From Methanolobus sp. UBA32 (GTDB lineage: Archaea; Halobacteriota; Methanosarcinia; Methanosarcinales; Methanosarcinaceae): a DNA stretch of 44,021 bases. The stretch spans positions 1 through 44,021 of the forward strand of contig DAZF01000045.1 in the NCBI GenBank assembly GCA_002507205.1. Direction: 5' to 3'. The position numbers were made by a program, and so were the translations under genes. Every line of letters starts with the position of its first letter. Within the stretch, counting starts at the first letter, position 1. The notes under the pieces were generated by a model, which saw only the letters and a program-made list of their open reading frames with translations, made no database searches and was not told the origin of the DNA. This document shows, piece after piece, positions 42,297 to 44,021 of this stretch.

Positions 42297-44021
42297 TCAC
42301 TGTCCCTTAATATCAGATTCCCCGGGCGGGAGCACCATTGCAATCTTATCAGGAGAGGCGATCTGCTTTATAAAATTTGTATCCTTTAATTTATCAACGT
42401 ACATTTTGTATATCTTTTTCGCTACATCATTCTGGTTGAACTTACCCGGAACAACTTCAACGACATGTTCACCATGTTTACTGACAGCTGACAACGGACC
42501 GCCTATAACCCTGGTATTCCCCTTAAGTTGAAGGCCTACCGCCGCACCTACCTGCACATCCTTGAAATAATTCCTCTCGCCACGAATCACGAATGAACCT
42601 TTCTTAAGATACTCTCCGGATTCAGGGGTTTTAGATACCTGTTCAGGTTTTATCCAATAGCAATCACCACTGAACTGACCGGATTTCCATACACTTGAAT
42701 ATGATATCACAAACTGTGCAGTCTCACCCAGAGTTTGCTCAGGCACTTCCTCACCCTGTGTTTTGATAACCGTAATAGGAGCACCGGGAACCTGCGTGTG
42801 GAAAACAATATCCCTCTTTTCCATGTACTTCTTCACGATCTCCTCATTGCTGTCCGCATCCCTGCCGGCAATCACCAGGAAACCATCGGACGACATGAAC
42901 CACCTGTAACGCTCATACCAGTATTTCTTTGTATTGACCTTACGTTTATTGGATACTTTTTTCTCCCTCTTTTGCATTACAAGTTTTGTATCCTCTATGG
43001 CCTTCAGAGCCCCCTCCCTTTTCCTGGTGAGCTTTTTAGCCTTGTCGTAATAGACCTGAGCATTTTGAGGAATGGTTAATTTAATATCAATGGTTGCTTT
43101 TGTCCCGTCAAGGTCAAGGACGATATTTCCGGCTGCAGAATCAATACTTGTGATCCATTTTGCAGCAGGTATAGAATCCTTTGCCTTTTTAAGTATGGAC
43201 TTGATATCATCCCATGAATATCCCTTTGTACGGGCTTGCTCCAGGACAGCGAGTATTTCCTCTATTTCAACATAGTAGGCATATATCTTTTCTGCCACCT
43301 GAGTATGCTTTTGGGCATCTTCCCCAAACTTTCCGATTGCAGCCTGTTGTTTATGGAGCCTGCGTTCAAAAACATCCACCTTTTCTTTTTTGACAGCAGT
43401 TACCTCTTCCTGCACGGATTCTGCAGCCATCTTCCCGAAGAATGCATCAAGTGCGGCATTGAATGTCGGAAATGGCTCTTTTTCATACTCATTGTAAATA
43501 TCAAGCTCAAAGGGAAGCACATCAAATGCCTGCTTCTCCCCTTTGACATCTTTTTTGACCACACACGGTTTAAGGTTCCCGGACAGAAGAGGAGAGAATA
43601 CACCCCTTAATGCAGCAATGATGGCTGCGATGCCATCTGGACCTATAGCCTTTGCAGCCTCACTTTTATTGATACCTGACCTTGAGCAGACCTCTTCAGC
43701 AAGGACACCGCCCAGATTGAATCGGGTAGCAATGGTCCTCACTACATCAGCATCAGACATGGAGAATGCTTTTTCAAGATCCTCCACACCTGCATCCACC
43801 GGGCTTATCTGAGCTTCAGGGTATTGGTATACCTCGCCACTACGTATCCTTCTTCCCTTGAAGGATACAGGCTTCATGGGCAGGATGATCTTTCTTTCGG
43901 AGTCCAGAAGAACAATGTTCCCCGGAGAGAATAATTCAACAACAAGGATGGTATCCACACCACCACGTACAATACCTAACTCAAGTATCCTGTCAAAGTC
44001 ATACTGCTTGACAAATGTGTG
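42297..44021 (-). CDS. rqcH: NEMF/Rqc2/RqcH homologue (NFACT), 5' end outside window
   Basis: The frame is open to the right edge, so at least 574 residues are present and the start lies beyond 44021. A GTG at 43958 is internal: the codons upstream of it (HTFVKQYDFDRILELG) are typical NFACT-N sequence. They include the conserved Asp-Arg pair (43994-43989) needed in bacterial RqcH and yeast Rqc2 for C-terminal tailing. Then come the helix-hairpin-helix part (GVLAEEVCSRSGINKSEA), a coiled coil and the NFACT-R domain (YWYERYRWFMSSDGFLVIAG). The protein binds large subunits obstructed by nascent chains and tRNA. It is upstream of pelA in the same direction. Confidence 0.92.
   Translation of the reverse strand, partial: HTFVKQYDFDRILELGIVRGGVDTILVVELFSPGNIVLLDSERKIILPMKPVSFKGRRIRSGEVYQYPEAQISPVDAGVEDLEKAFSMSDADVVRTIATRFNLGGVLAEEVCSRSGINKSEAAKAIGPDGIAAIIAALRGVFSPLLSGNLKPCVVKKDVKGEKQAFDVLPFELDIYNEYEKEPFPTFNAALDAFFGKMAAESVQEEVTAVKKEKVDVFERRLHKQQAAIGKFGEDAQKHTQVAEKIYAYYVEIEEILAVLEQARTKGYSWDDIKSILKKAKDSIPAAKWITSIDSAAGNIVLDLDGTKATIDIKLTIPQNAQVYYDKAKKLTRKREGALKAIEDTKLVMQKREKKVSNKRKVNTKKYWYERYRWFMSSDGFLVIAGRDADSNEEIVKKYMEKRDIVFHTQVPGAPITVIKTQGEEVPEQTLGETAQFVISYSSVWKSGQFSGDCYWIKPEQVSKTPESGEYLKKGSFVIRGERNYFKDVQVGAAVGLQLKGNTRVIGGPLSAVSKHGEHVVEVVPGKFNQNDVAKKIYKMYVDKLKDTNFIKQIASPDKIAMVLPPGESDIKGQ

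Noticed and set aside
43958..43960. GTG 43958 as the start of the NEMF-type gene
   Set aside because: The 21 codons upstream in frame encode conserved NFACT-N sequence including the Asp-Arg pair, so the true start is beyond the window.
1..44021. CRISPR arrays, tRNA and rRNA genes
   Set aside because: I saw no regularly spaced repeats, and no intergenic stretch folded as a tRNA or resembled rRNA by eye; a covariance-model scan would be decisive.

Overview
The window is chromosomal DNA of a methanogenic archaeon of the Methanosarcinales, most like the Methanolobus/Methanococcoides group. The grounds are a six-subunit Rnf complex led by a multihaem cytochrome c of the MmcA type, two RPA/RPA-associated gene pairs, an archaeal histone, archaeal-type LeuRS, KEOPS Cgi121, DacZ, Pelota and RfcS. 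Most genes look about 40% GC, with GGAGGTGA-type ribosome binding sites and AT-rich intergenic DNA. Genus is an inference; no rRNA or tRNA gene was found to anchor it.

Layout. 1-0.4 kb: start of a secreted Ig-like surface protein running off the left edge. 0.7-2.5 kb: ClC chloride channel/transporter with CBS domains. 2.5-5.5 kb: minus-strand tRNA methylthiotransferase, class II fructose-bisphosphatase and KEOPS Cgi121, with a divergent 50-residue zinc-ribbon gene. 6.1-10.5 kb: leuS and a damaged sensor histidine kinase. 10.5-15.7 kb: nitrilase-family hydrolase, an uncharacterised winged-helix-like protein, a deoxyhypusine-synthase-like protein, two overlapping DNA-binding regulators, a metallophosphoesterase and a small conserved protein. 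15.7-23.5 kb: two paralogous RPA + RPA-associated operons flanking a cation/proton antiporter with an RCK domain, an archaeal class I aldolase and a Cys-rich unknown. 23.7-26.0 kb: flavodoxin-like protein, histone, COG2426 membrane protein and rfcS.

26.1-34.5 kb is the energy-conservation core: a minus-strand operon (134-residue unknown, mmcA, rnfC-D-G-E-A-B, small membrane protein) ending in a strong hairpin plus U-tract. A divergent apbE, which attaches FMN to RnfG/RnfD-type subunits, starts opposite it, and a 26-bp imperfect palindrome lies between the two promoters. From what is known of Methanosarcina acetivorans Rnf, ferredoxin electrons would pass through Rnf to MmcA and methanophenazine, coupled to sodium export. 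thpR and dacZ (cyclic-di-AMP synthase) follow.

36.1-40.1 kb looks like an insertion zone. A decayed PadR regulator lies next to a GC-rich octahaem lipoprotein cytochrome that differs in composition from all neighbours, followed by about 1.2 kb of gene remnants including a one-base frameshifted pseudogene. 40.1-40.7 kb is an acetate transporter behind a near-perfect 29-bp palindrome. 41.2-44.0 kb pairs the ribosome-rescue factor Pelota with the NEMF/Rqc2/RqcH homologue, which runs off the right edge.

The most interesting observations are the foreign-looking surface cytochrome close to the Rnf-MmcA-ApbE module, the shared rnf/apbE operator candidate, an apparent AUU start codon in rfcS, the damaged histidine kinase, and palindromes at the histone and acetate-transporter promoters. 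No CRISPR array, intact insertion sequence or RNA gene was found.
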